From positions 124,001 through 188,000 of the forward strand of contig NZ_WUEK01000004.1 in the NCBI RefSeq assembly GCF_009823805.1: a DNA stretch of 64,000 nt, read 5' to 3'. The stretch's first letter is position 1. Each line of letters opens with the position of its first letter. The notes beneath the pieces were generated by a model. That model saw only the letters and a list, made by a program, of their open reading frames with translations, did not search any database and was not told where the DNA came from. Below, one piece after another: positions 1 to 8,580 of this stretch. A program made the translations under genes and the position numbers. The stretch is from Nocardioides flavescens (lineage in GTDB: Bacteria; Actinomycetota; Actinomycetes; Propionibacteriales; Nocardioidaceae).

Positions 1-520
1 CGGCCTGCCCGCCCCGACCACGGCGCACGAGTCGCGCGATGCCGAGACAGGCGAGGAGCAGCAGTGGCCAGACGACGTAGAACTGCTCCTCGACCGCGAG
101 CGACCAGTAGTGCTGCAGCGGGGAGGGGCCGGTGTCCTGGGCAAAGTAGTAGACGCCCTGCTGGGCGAAGTTGATGTTGGCCGCGAACGCCGAGGCCCAG
201 AGCGCGTCGACCACGACCTGCCGGGCGTCGAGCAGCGACATGAAGAACAGCGAGGCCACGACCGTCGTGACGGTCACCAGCGTCGCCGCCGGCAGGATCC
301 GGCGGGCGCGCCGGGCCCAGAACGCCGCCAGGGAGATGCGCCCGGTGAGCGTCACCTCGCGGTAGAGGAGTCCGGCGATGAGGTAGCCGGAGATGACGTA
401 GAAGACGTCGACGCCGACGAAGCCGCCGGGCAGGAAGGGGACCCCGGCGTGCGCGGCGATGACGATCAGGACCGCGACCGCGCGCAGCCCTTGGACGTCC
501 CCCCGTAGAACCTTCGCCAT
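1..520 (-). CDS. OafA/YrhL-type membrane acyltransferase, N-terminal part (runs off the window)
   Basis: Reading leftwards from an ATG at 520, the frame stays open to the window edge (about 173 residues). It starts MAKVLRGDVQGLRAVAV and contains the RaVAVL..i..HaG..fLPGGFvGVDVFyviSGYLI pattern typical of acyltransferase-3 (OafA/NolL) proteins, including a conserved early His in a membrane segment (IAAHAG). It continues with ARRARRILPA and QHYWSLAVEEQFYVVWP, both hallmarks of the family. Such proteins transfer acyl groups to cell-surface glycans or lipids across the membrane. A C-terminal SGNH domain, common in this subfamily, would lie outside the window. The acceptor cannot be told from the sequence. 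Confidence 0.88.
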   Translation of the reverse strand, partial: MAKVLRGDVQGLRAVAVLIVIAAHAGVPFLPGGFVGVDVFYVISGYLIAGLLYREVTLTGRISLAAFWARRARRILPAATLVTVTTVVASLFFMSLLDARQVVVDALWASAFAANINFAQQGVYYFAQDTGPSPLQHYWSLAVEEQFYVVWPLLLLACLGIARLVRRGRGGQA

Positions 521-609
521 CCGCCCCGTCGTCCTTGCCCTGAGATCCCAAGGTACCAACTGGACGGCCCCGGGCAGGTCACGGCGAGGGCCCGTGGGAG
601 CATCGCCGG

Positions 610-1293
610 GTGACGGCGTACCGAATCGCAGTGCTGGGTGGGACCGGACCGCAGGGCAAGGGGCTGGCCTACCGCTTCGCCCGCCACGGCCACCAGGTGG
701 TCCTGGGCTCGCGGGCTGCGGAGAAGGCGGCGACGACCGCCGAGGAGATCCTCGAGCGCCTCGCCGGTGTCGACGGGGCCGGTGAGGTCACCGGTGCCGC
801 CAACGCCGACGCGTGCGAGCAGGCCGACGTCGTCGTGCTGGCGGTGCCGTGGGACGGCCACGACGAGCTGGTCTCCTCGCTGCCGCTGGCCGGCAAGACG
901 GTCATCTCCTGCGTCAACCCGCTCGCCTTCGACAAGCGCGGCGCCCACGGCAAGGTCGTCGACGGCGGCGAGGGCTCGGCCGCCGAGCGCGCCGCCGCAC
1001 TCGCTCCCGAGGCCACCGTGGTCGGCGCCTTCCACAACGTCTCCGCGGTCCTGCTGTGGGGCGAGGAGGAGTACGTCGACGAGGACGTCCTCTGCGTCGG
1101 CGACAGCGACGAGGGCAAGGCCGTCGCCCAGGACCTCGCCGCCGCCGTGACCGGCCGCCGCGGCGTCTCCGCCGGCAAGCTGCGCCTGGCCCGTCAGCTC
1201 GAGCCGCTGACCGCCGTGCTCATCTCGATCAACCGCAAGTACAAGACCAACTCCGGCATCAAGATCACCGGCCTGGAGCACGTCGAGCGCTGA
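610..1293 (+). CDS. npdG: NADPH-dependent F420 reductase (F420H2:NADP+ oxidoreductase)
   Basis: This 227-residue protein starts at a GTG. It opens with a Rossmann nucleotide-binding stretch, RIAVLGGTGPQGKGLAYRFA, followed by LGSR, as in Fno/NpdG enzymes, and a second block VVLAVPWDGH. The family exchanges hydride between NADPH and the deazaflavin F420 in the cytosol. The length matches the family. It is transcribed away from the acyltransferase across an 89-bp divergent gap and is convergent with the response regulator downstream. Presence of this gene implies the organism makes and uses F420, as expected for actinobacteria. Confidence 0.88.
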   Translation: MTAYRIAVLGGTGPQGKGLAYRFARHGHQVVLGSRAAEKAATTAEEILERLAGVDGAGEVTGAANADACEQADVVVLAVPWDGHDELVSSLPLAGKTVISCVNPLAFDKRGAHGKVVDGGEGSAAERAAALAPEATVVGAFHNVSAVLLWGEEEYVDEDVLCVGDSDEGKAVAQDLAAAVTGRRGVSAGKLRLARQLEPLTAVLISINRKYKTNSGIKITGLEHVER

Positions 1294-1329
1294 GCCCGAC
1301 CGCACGACGGGCGCGAGCGCGGGGCTCGC

Positions 1330-2019
1330 TCAGCGACCGCCCGGGCGCACGAGCCCCTGGTCGAAGGCGCACACCACGGCCGCGGCCCGGTCGCGCAGGC
1401 CCAGCTTGGCGAAGACGTGCCCGACGTGGGTCTTGACCGTGCCCTCGCCGAGCACGAGCCGCCCCGCGATCTCGGTGTTGCTGAGCCCCTCGCCGATCAG
1501 CGCGAGCACCTCGCGCTCGCGCGGGGTCAGCGCGTCGAGCAGCCCCGTCGCGGCGGCCGGTGAGACCCCGTCGCGGTAGGTCTGCAGCACCCGGCCGGTG
1601 ACCGCGGGGTCGAGCCACGAGCCGCCCTCGGCGACGGTGCGGACGGCGCGCTGCAGGTCGGCGGCCGGCACCCCCTTGAGCAGGAACCCCGCCGCTCCGG
1701 CGCGCAGGGCTCCGGCCAGCACCTCGTCGTCCTCGAACGTCGTGAGCACCAGGACGGGCGGCGCGTCGGACACCTCGCGCAGGGCGCGGGTGGCGGTGAC
1801 CCCGTCGACGTGCGGCATCCTCACGTCCATCACGACCACGTCGGGTCGCGTGCGGGCGACCTCGGCCACGACCTCGGCGCCGTCCGGGAGCTCGCCGACG
1901 ACCTCGAAGCCGGACCGGCTGCGCAGCAGCCCCCTCAGCCCGGCGCGGATCAGCTCCTGGTCGTCGACGAGCAGCACCCGCACGCTCGTCCCGCCCACAG
2001 CACTGTCAGGACCGGTCAC
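1330..2019 (-). CDS. NarL/LuxR-family response regulator
   Basis: This 229-residue protein has an N-terminal receiver domain (VLLVDDQELIRAG, phosphoacceptor Asp in VVVMDVRMPHVDG, TTFEDDEV, conserved Lys in FLLKG) and a C-terminal LuxR HTH (LTPREREVLALIGEGLSN, GTVKTHVGHVFAKLGLRDRA). The GTG start at 2019 overlaps the stop of the upstream kinase gene (GTGA), which fixes the start and implies translational coupling. It is the last gene of an ATPase-permease-kinase-regulator operon. It probably controls this operon in response to a substrate or envelope stress; the signal is unknown. Confidence 0.93.
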   Translation of the reverse strand: MTGPDSAVGGTSVRVLLVDDQELIRAGLRGLLRSRSGFEVVGELPDGAEVVAEVARTRPDVVVMDVRMPHVDGVTATRALREVSDAPPVLVLTTFEDDEVLAGALRAGAAGFLLKGVPAADLQRAVRTVAEGGSWLDPAVTGRVLQTYRDGVSPAAATGLLDALTPREREVLALIGEGLSNTEIAGRLVLGEGTVKTHVGHVFAKLGLRDRAAAVVCAFDQGLVRPGGR

Positions 2020-3104
2020 AGCACCGCCTCCACGCGCCAGCCGCCGCCGGGCCCCGGCCCGGCACTCAGTCGGCCGCCGACGGCCTCGGCCCGCTCGCGC
2101 ATGCCGGTCACGCCCGAGCCTGGGGGTCGCGGCCCGGGCGGCCCGTCGCTCTCGACCACGATGCGCACCTCGCCGTCGAGGTCGACCCGCACCGACGCGA
2201 GGTGGCCCGGGGCGTGCCGCGCCGCGTTGGTGAGGGCCTCCTGGACGATGCGGTACGCCGCCAGCCCGGTCGCGGCCGGCACCGCTCGCACGCCGTCCGC
2301 CAGCCGCGCGTCGACCCGGGCCCCCGCGGCCCGGAAGGACTCGACCAGCGCGTCGAGGTCGCCGGCGCCCGGCAGCGGCGTCACCTCGCCGTCGTGCGTG
2401 CGCAGCAGCCCGACGGAGCTGCGCACCTCCTCCAGGCTGCGTCGCGACTGGCTCTCGGCCAGCTCGAGGGCGGCCACCGCCTCCTCGGTGTCCCCTTCCT
2501 CGAGGGCGAGGCGGGCGGTGCCCACGTGGAGCAGCGAAACGGTCAGGGCGTGCCCGATGACGTCGTGCATCTCGCCCGCGATCCGGTGGCGCTCCTCGGT
2601 GCGGGTGCGCTCGGCGAGCCCGGCCTGCGCGTCGCGCAGCTCTTCCAGCAGCTCGCCCTGGCGACGGGCGAGGCTGCAGGCGGTCGCGGCGAAGACGGCG
2701 CCCGCCGCCCAGGCGAACCACCCGGCCTCCGACGGCTCCCTGGCGAACTCGGTGCCCAGGACCGCCACCAGCGCGACCGTGAGCGCCGCGGTCGGCCGGG
2801 CGCCGGCCCGGGTGCCGGCCCACCCGGCGACGGCGCTGTAGCCGAACCAGCCGAGGTTGGCCGCCTGCGCGTGGCCCAGCAGCCAGAACCCCGCGGCCGC
2901 TCCCGCCAGGGCCGCCACCAGGGGCCAGCCCGACGATCCGCGCAGACCTGCCCACAGGGCCGTCGCGGCGACGAGGACGATGCCCGCCGCGCTGCGGCCG
3001 AGGCTGTGCTGCCCGAGTGCCGCGCCGACGAGCGCGAGGATCGTGAGGGCCGTCGGGGCCACCACCCTCAGCGAGCCCGTCACCCGCGCGACGCTACCGC
3101 TCAC
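2016..3104 (-). CDS. Sensor histidine kinase, HisKA_3 (NarX/DesK-like) type
   Basis: The protein has 362 residues from a GTG. The N-terminal ~150 residues form several hydrophobic membrane segments without a sizeable extracellular loop, so it may sense within the membrane. A HisKA_3 dimerisation box follows (EERHRIAGEMHDVIGHALT, phospho-His in MHDV), then a compact HATPase_c domain with the N box VQEALTNAARHA and a G box GSGVTGMRERA. Such kinases phosphorylate LuxR-type regulators like the one encoded next. It lies 9 bp after the ABC permease and overlaps the regulator by 4 bp. Confidence 0.93.
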   Translation of the reverse strand: MSGSVARVTGSLRVVAPTALTILALVGAALGQHSLGRSAAGIVLVAATALWAGLRGSSGWPLVAALAGAAAGFWLLGHAQAANLGWFGYSAVAGWAGTRAGARPTAALTVALVAVLGTEFAREPSEAGWFAWAAGAVFAATACSLARRQGELLEELRDAQAGLAERTRTEERHRIAGEMHDVIGHALTVSLLHVGTARLALEEGDTEEAVAALELAESQSRRSLEEVRSSVGLLRTHDGEVTPLPGAGDLDALVESFRAAGARVDARLADGVRAVPAATGLAAYRIVQEALTNAARHAPGHLASVRVDLDGEVRIVVESDGPPGPRPPGSGVTGMRERAEAVGGRLSAGPGPGGGWRVEAVL

Positions 3105-3113
3105 AGCGCCGGG

Positions 3114-3842
3114 TCACAGCGTCGAGCGTCGCGCCGCGAGCCCCAGCGCCACGACGGCGAGCAGGGCAGTCGCGAGCAGTTGCGGGCCGGCCTCGCCGAG
3201 ACCGAGCCACGGGTCGCGGATCGCCTGGTTGGCCACGCCGAGGGGCAGCCACTCCGCCACGCGCTGCAGGGCCGACGACATGGCCGCCGGCGGCGGGCCC
3301 CCGCCGCCGAGGAGGAACGACGGGAAGAAGAGCAGCAGCCCGACGGCCTGGGCCGCCCGGGCGGACGGCAGCAGCGTGCCGAGCAGGACGCCGAGCGCGA
3401 CGAACGCGACGGACGCGGCGAGCAGGGCGCCGACGACCCGCAGCGGATCCTCGACCGCGGGGACGCCGTACACCGGCAGCGCGACGGCGAGCAGCACCAC
3501 GCCGCCGACCGCGACGGCGACGAGCCCGACGACGAGCTCGGCGACGGCGAACGACCACCGAGAGAACCCCGACGCGGTGAGCCGCCGGAGCACGCCGCGC
3601 TCGCGATAGGCCGCTATGTGCACCGGCAGCATGACCAGACCGGTGGCCGCGATGACGACGGTGAGGTAGGCCGCGACGTACCACTGCGTCGGGTCGACCG
3701 GGAACACCTCGTCGGGCTGGCTGCCGAAGGCACCGCCGATGATCAGCATCGTCACGACGGGGAAGGCCAGCACGAAGGTCAGGGTGAACGGGTCCCGGGC
3801 GAGCAGCCGGAGCTCGCTGACGACGAGGCGTGCGGTGCTCAT
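3114..3842 (-). CDS. ABC-2 type transporter permease
   Basis: The ATG at 3842 shares a base with the stop of the ATPase gene (TGATG), giving 242 residues. There are about six transmembrane helices, with an N-terminal MSTARLVVSELRLLARDP typical of ABC-2 permeases of the DrrB/NodJ group. Together with the upstream ATPase it would form an exporter for a drug, lipid or peptide. Kinase and regulator genes follow directly, an arrangement known from bacterial antibiotic-sensing modules in which the transporter is induced by its own two-component system. The substrate is unknown. Confidence 0.9.
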   Translation of the reverse strand: MSTARLVVSELRLLARDPFTLTFVLAFPVVTMLIIGGAFGSQPDEVFPVDPTQWYVAAYLTVVIAATGLVMLPVHIAAYRERGVLRRLTASGFSRWSFAVAELVVGLVAVAVGGVVLLAVALPVYGVPAVEDPLRVVGALLAASVAFVALGVLLGTLLPSARAAQAVGLLLFFPSFLLGGGGPPPAAMSSALQRVAEWLPLGVANQAIRDPWLGLGEAGPQLLATALLAVVALGLAARRSTL

Positions 3843-4810
3843 CAGGCCGCCGTCCTCTCGACGCCGCCCAGCAGCCCGAGCAGGGCGCTCTCGAGGTCGG
3901 GTACGACGACCCGCAGGTCCGCGGGGACCCTCCCCGCGCCGACGAGCCACCGTCCGACGTGGGCGATGGCGGCGCGCTCGCCCTCGACGGCGAGCCGGTC
4001 GCCGGTGCGTCGCACCTGCTGCACGCCGGGCAGCGCCCTCACCTCGGCGAGCTGCTCGGCAGGACGTCCGGCGGGCAGGGTGAAGGTGATCTCGGCCCGG
4101 CCTGCGTGGCGGTCGACGAGCTCGGCCGGTGTGCCGGCATCGAGCACGCGCCCGTCCCGCATCGCCACGACCCGGTCGCACAGCGCCTCCGCCTCGGCGA
4201 GCTCGTGGGTGACGAGCAGGACGGTGGTGCCATCGGAGCGCAGCCGCGACACCGCGGCCCACACCTCGCGGCGAGCCGCCGGGTCGAGCCCCTGGGTGAG
4301 CTCGTCGAGCACGACCAGCCGGGGCCGGTTCAGCAGCGCGAGCACGAGGAACAGTCGCTGCTGCTCACCGCCGCTCATCGACCCGAACGCGGAGCCCCGG
4401 CGGTGCGCCAGCCCGAAGCGGTCGAGCAGGGTCTCACCGCCGTCGGCCCGCGGACCCGAGAACAGGTGGAGGGCCTCGTCCACCCGCATCCGGTCGGGGA
4501 GCCTCGAGCTCTGCAGCTGGCTGCCGAGCAGCGGCCGCAGCCGGTCGGCGTCACGGGCCGGGTCCAGACCGAGCACCCGCACCTCCCCGGCGTCGGCCCG
4601 TCGCAGCCCCTGCAGGATCTCGACCGTCGTGGTCTTGCCGGCGCCGTTGGTGCCGATGATCCCCAGCACCTCGCCGCGGTGCACGTCCAGGTCGACGTCG
4701 TCGACCACCACGCGGTCGCCGTAGCTCTTGCGCAGCCCGCGGACGCGGACCACCTGGTCGGTGCTGGCGTCGTCGTCAGGGGAGGGGCGGGGAGGCCTCG
4801 TGATGTCCAT
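3842..4810 (-). CDS. ABC transporter ATP-binding protein, DrrA-like
   Basis: 322 residues from an ATG at 4810. It has Walker A (GTNGAGKTT), signature (MSGGEQQRLF), Walker B (LVVLDELTQGLDP with the catalytic Glu) and the switch His (LVTHEL). A C-terminal extension of ~90 residues after the nucleotide-binding domain is typical of daunorubicin-resistance-type ATPases. It is the first gene of a four-gene operon with a permease, kinase and regulator. It powers export by the adjacent permease. Confidence 0.93.
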   Translation of the reverse strand: MDITRPPRPSPDDDASTDQVVRVRGLRKSYGDRVVVDDVDLDVHRGEVLGIIGTNGAGKTTTVEILQGLRRADAGEVRVLGLDPARDADRLRPLLGSQLQSSRLPDRMRVDEALHLFSGPRADGGETLLDRFGLAHRRGSAFGSMSGGEQQRLFLVLALLNRPRLVVLDELTQGLDPAARREVWAAVSRLRSDGTTVLLVTHELAEAEALCDRVVAMRDGRVLDAGTPAELVDRHAGRAEITFTLPAGRPAEQLAEVRALPGVQQVRRTGDRLAVEGERAAIAHVGRWLVGAGRVPADLRVVVPDLESALLGLLGGVERTAA

Positions 4811-4865
4811 GACTCCAGCCTCGCCGCGACCGGCCGTGAGCGGATCGGCCCGCGGACCGATCTCC

Positions 4866-4887
4866 GTCTCTGCCCACAGGCAGAGAC
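4866..4887 (-). terminator. Perfect 9-bp hairpin between two minus-strand operons
   Basis: GTCTCTGCC and GGCAGAGAC pair perfectly around a CACA loop. The hairpin lies just after the end of the ABC exporter operon (stop at 4918) and before the ATPase start at 4810. No U-run follows. It could be a terminator for the exporter operon or an operator for the ATPase operon; the sequence alone does not decide. Confidence 0.45.
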
Positions 4888-4917
4888 CGTTCCGGCCGAG
4901 AGTCCGGTCAGGAGCGG

Positions 4918-6690
4918 TCAGGCGTCGGCGCGATCGTCCGTGACGCCGCCGTTCCACGACTCCCACAGCGCGGCGTAGGACCCGCCGGCGGCGACGAGCT
5001 CGTCGTGGGTCCCGAGCTCGGCGATGACCCCGCCCTCGACCACGGCCACCCGGTCGGCGTCGTGGGCCGAGAACAACCGGTGCGCGATCGCGATGACCGT
5101 GCGCCCCGCGAGCACGGCCGCGAGCGAGCGCTCGAGGTGGCGCGCGGCCCGCGGGTCGATCAGCGAGGTGGCCTCGTCGAGCACCAGCGTGTGGGGGTCG
5201 GCCAGCACCAGCCGGGCGAGCGCCACCTGCTGGGCCTGGGCCGCGGTGAGCGCGCGACCGCCCGAACCGACGACGGTGTCGAGCCCCTCGGGCAGCGCGT
5301 CGGCCCACTCGAGGGCGTCGACGGCGTCGAGCGCGTCGCGCAGCCGCTCCTCCCCGGCGCCCGGGGGCGCGGCGAGCGCGAGGTTCTCGCGCAGGGTGCC
5401 GACGAAGACGTGCACCTCCTGGGTGACCAGCGCGACGTGGCCGCGCAGCTCGTCGAGGGGCAGCTCGGTGAGCCCGACGCCGCCGACGGTGACCGAGCCG
5501 GTGCGCGGCGGGTGGATCCCGGCCAGCAACCGGCCGAGGGTGGACTTCCCGGCGCCCGAGGGCCCGACCATCGCGATCCGCTCGCCGACGCCTACGTGCA
5601 GGTCGACGCCGTGCAGGACGTCGCGGCCCTCGGTGTAGGAGAAGCGGACGTCGCTCGCGTCGAGCTGCTCGCCGTCGGGGTGGCGGCCGGTCGCCGTACG
5701 GTCGTCTGGCACCTGCGCCACCCCGAGCAGCCGCGCCAGCGAGGCGGCGCCGAGCTGCAGCTCGTCGAGGATCGACACGATGCGGTCGACGGGGTCGATG
5801 AGCATCTGCACGTAGAGCGTCGCCGCGGTGACCTCACCGAGGCTGACCGTGCCCTGGGAGTAGAGGTAGCCCCCCAGCAGCAGGGTGGCCACCGTCGGGA
5901 TCAGGTAGGACAGCTCCATGGACGGGAAGAAGACCGTGCGCAGGTAGAGCGTGTAGCGCTCGGCGGCGTAGGACTCCCGGATGTCGTCGTCGATGGCCTC
6001 GACGCGCTCGCGGCCCAGCCCGAGCGCCTCGACGGTGCGGGCGCCCTCGACGGTCTCGGTGAGCGTGGCGTTGATCGTGGAGTACGACGCCGACTCGCGC
6101 AGGTAGCCCGCCTTGGCGCGGGCGAGGTACCACCGCAGCCCGATCACCAGCGGCGGCAGCCCGACGACCAGCGGCAGCAGCACCCACCAGCCGACGCTCA
6201 CCGCGGCGATGACGGTCACGACGGCCGTGATGAGGGCGATGGTCCACTCCGGCAGGGCCCAGCGCACCGACCAGCTCAGCTGGTCGGTGTCGCGGCTGGT
6301 GCGGGTGAGCAGGTCACCGGAGCCGGCCGACTCGACGGTGCCGACGGGCAGCGCGAGCACGTGGTCGACGAAGTCCTCGCGCAGCTCGGCGAGCACCTGC
6401 TCGCCGAGCACCTGGCTGGTGAGCCGCGCGTACCGCGTCAGCACCGTCTGCAGGACCAGGAAGCCCGCGAGGGCCAGCACGACGCGGTCGACGTGGCCGA
6501 GCGAGGTGCCCTCCTCGACGGCCTGCACCAGGTTGCCGAGCAGGCGCGGGGCGGCGAGACCGGCGAGGGCCGCGCCCACGTGGAGGCCCAGCGCGGTCCA
6601 CAGCAGCCGCGGGTGGCGCCGCGCGAGGTCGCGCACGTAGCGCCGCAGCGAGCGCGCGTCGGCGACGGGCAGGGCGGTGCGTCCGCTCAC
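4918..6690 (-). CDS. Heterodimeric ABC exporter half, catalytically competent NBD
   Basis: 590 residues from a GTG at 6690 that overlaps the previous stop (GTGA). An N-terminal type-I ABC transmembrane domain of six helices is followed by a nucleotide-binding domain with intact Walker A (GPSGAGKST), Walker B (HTLVLDEATSLID with catalytic Glu) and H-loop (IAIAHRLFS). The signature motif is degenerate: LTAAQAQQ where LSGGQ is expected. The partner encoded just upstream has the opposite defects, so the two almost certainly form a heterodimer with one working ATP site. Substrate unknown; lipids, peptides or drugs are usual. Confidence 0.92.
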   Translation of the reverse strand: MSGRTALPVADARSLRRYVRDLARRHPRLLWTALGLHVGAALAGLAAPRLLGNLVQAVEEGTSLGHVDRVVLALAGFLVLQTVLTRYARLTSQVLGEQVLAELREDFVDHVLALPVGTVESAGSGDLLTRTSRDTDQLSWSVRWALPEWTIALITAVVTVIAAVSVGWWVLLPLVVGLPPLVIGLRWYLARAKAGYLRESASYSTINATLTETVEGARTVEALGLGRERVEAIDDDIRESYAAERYTLYLRTVFFPSMELSYLIPTVATLLLGGYLYSQGTVSLGEVTAATLYVQMLIDPVDRIVSILDELQLGAASLARLLGVAQVPDDRTATGRHPDGEQLDASDVRFSYTEGRDVLHGVDLHVGVGERIAMVGPSGAGKSTLGRLLAGIHPPRTGSVTVGGVGLTELPLDELRGHVALVTQEVHVFVGTLRENLALAAPPGAGEERLRDALDAVDALEWADALPEGLDTVVGSGGRALTAAQAQQVALARLVLADPHTLVLDEATSLIDPRAARHLERSLAAVLAGRTVIAIAHRLFSAHDADRVAVVEGGVIAELGTHDELVAAGGSYAALWESWNGGVTDDRADA

Positions 6691-8423
6691 GCCGGCACCT
6701 CGCTCTCGCGCACCACGACCGCGCGGTACGCCGGCACGCGGGCCAGCAGGTCGGCGTGCGTGCCGTGGGCCACGACCCGGCCGTCCTCGACGAACGCCAC
6801 CTCGTCGACGGCGTCGAGCAGCAGCGGGCTCGTGGTCACGACGACCGTGGTGCGACCGGCGCGGTGGGTCCGCAGCCGCGCCGCGACGGCCGCCTCGGTG
6901 TGGGCGTCGACGGCCGAGGTCGGCTCGACGAGCACCAGCACCTCGGGGTCGGCGACCAGCGCCCGCGCGAGCACGAGCCGCTGGCGCTGACCGCCCGAGA
7001 AGGTCCGCCCGCGCTCGGCCACCGCGGTGTCGAGCCCGTCGGGCAGCGCCTCCAGGACGTCGCCGGCGGCGGCCGTGTCGAGAGCGCTCAGCACCTCGGC
7101 GGACCCGAGGTCGGTGCGCCCCGCGGCCAGCACGTCGCCGAGCCGGCCCGAGAACAGGCCGGCGCCGGTGTCGGAGACGACGATGCGCCGACGGACCTCG
7201 GCCGAGGCCAGGTGGCTCAGCGGGACGCCGCCGAGGGTGACCTCGTCGTCGGGCCCGTCCTCGAGCACCGCGGCGCACAGGCCGAGCCGGTCGGCGAGCG
7301 CGGCGCTCTCGTCGGGCGAGTCGCTGACCAGTGCGGTGACGGTGCCGGGTCGCACCCGCAGCCCGCTGCGGGCGTCGGAGAGCTCCGCGCCGGGAGGCGG
7401 AGGGCTCGCGGGGTGCGTGGGCTCGCGGTGGTCGGGCTCGAGGGCCAGCACCCGGCACACCCGGGCGGCCGCGACCCGGCCGCGGATCAGCTTGTTGGCG
7501 TACTCCGTGGCGGTGCGCAGCGGGATCATCAGGAACGCCGAGTAGCCGTAGAACGCGATGAGCTCGCCCGGCGAGATGCGTCCCTGCACGGCGTACCGCG
7601 CGCCGAGCCAGACCACGAGCACGACGAAGACCCCGGGCAGGAAGACCTGCAGCGCGTCGAGGACCGACTGCAGGCGCGCGACGCGTACGCCGGCCGCCCG
7701 GGTCGTCTGCGACTGGCGGCGGTAGCGGTCGAGGAAGACCTGCTCGCCGCCGATCCCGCGCAGCACGCGCAGCCCACCGACGATGTCGCTGGCGGTGTTG
7801 GAGAGGTCGCCCATCAGCTGGCGCTGGTCGGCGGTGCGGCGGTTGAGCGGGCGCAGCAGCGGCGTGATGACGAGCATGAGCAGCGGCACCCCGATGAGGA
7901 CCACCAGGCCGAGGGGCACCGAGGTCGAGAGCAGGATCGCTGCGACGAGCAGGAACGACACGACCGCGCCCGAGAAGCGTGCTGAGACGTCCATGACGTT
8001 GCCGAGGTGGGACAGGTCGGTGGTGCCGATCGCGACGACCTCGCCGGTCGAGACCTTGCGCGGCAGCGTGCCGCCCAGCCGCACGGCCTGACGGCCGACG
8101 AGCTGCACGGTGCGGTAGGAGGTCGTGAGCCAGTTCGTCACCGCGAACCGGTGGCGCATGATCCCGCTCGCCGCCTGCAGCAGGCCGATGCCGAGCAGCA
8201 GACCGGCGTACGTCGCCAGCGCGGAGCCGTCACGACCCGCGACGCCACGGTCGATGGCCCGGCCGATCACCGCGGGCATCACGGCCTGGCACGACATCCA
8301 CACGATGCCGAACGCCATGCCGCCCGCGAGGGTCTGCCACTGGTGCCGCGCCAGCCACAGCAGGAAGCGCCACGGCGACCGGTGGTCCGCCTCGCCGGGG
8401 TGGTCGAGGGGGAGGACGCGCAC
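6687..8423 (-). CDS. Heterodimeric ABC exporter half, degenerate NBD
   Basis: 578 residues from a GTG at 8423. The transmembrane domain has the usual six helices. In the nucleotide-binding domain the Walker A motif is gone (ALVSDSPDESAAL where GxxGxGKS/T is expected), the Walker B Asp is Val (LVLVEPTSAVD) and the H-loop His is missing (VVVTTSPLLL). The signature is canonical (FSGGQRQRL). It therefore cannot hydrolyse ATP in its own site but supplies the signature to the partner's site. First gene of the pair. Confidence 0.92.
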   Translation of the reverse strand: MRVLPLDHPGEADHRSPWRFLLWLARHQWQTLAGGMAFGIVWMSCQAVMPAVIGRAIDRGVAGRDGSALATYAGLLLGIGLLQAASGIMRHRFAVTNWLTTSYRTVQLVGRQAVRLGGTLPRKVSTGEVVAIGTTDLSHLGNVMDVSARFSGAVVSFLLVAAILLSTSVPLGLVVLIGVPLLMLVITPLLRPLNRRTADQRQLMGDLSNTASDIVGGLRVLRGIGGEQVFLDRYRRQSQTTRAAGVRVARLQSVLDALQVFLPGVFVVLVVWLGARYAVQGRISPGELIAFYGYSAFLMIPLRTATEYANKLIRGRVAAARVCRVLALEPDHREPTHPASPPPPGAELSDARSGLRVRPGTVTALVSDSPDESAALADRLGLCAAVLEDGPDDEVTLGGVPLSHLASAEVRRRIVVSDTGAGLFSGRLGDVLAAGRTDLGSAEVLSALDTAAAGDVLEALPDGLDTAVAERGRTFSGGQRQRLVLARALVADPEVLVLVEPTSAVDAHTEAAVAARLRTHRAGRTTVVVTTSPLLLDAVDEVAFVEDGRVVAHGTHADLLARVPAYRAVVVRESEVPA

Positions 8424-8493
8424 TGACCCGACGCTACGACGGCACCGCCCCGGCGGGCGAATGGATTACCCCTCCGGGTGCTCTGCCGACAGT

Positions 8494-8572
8494 GGTTTCG
8501 AGACGGCCGTAGCCGGCCTCCTCAACCACCGGTGCCGGCGGTTGAGGAAGGACGAATTCCTGTCTCGAAACC
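8494..8572. repeat. GGTTTCGAGACGG inverted-repeat element, copy A
   Basis: A 79-bp element with outer arms GGTTTCGAGACGG and CCTGTCTCGAAACC and inner arms CTCAACC and GGTTGAG. It fills the gap between the ABC exporter and the lipoprotein gene. Related sequence recurs at 34817, 47147 and, as one arm, inside mutB at 57099. Confidence 0.85.
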
Positions 8573-8580
8573 GTTCCGCC

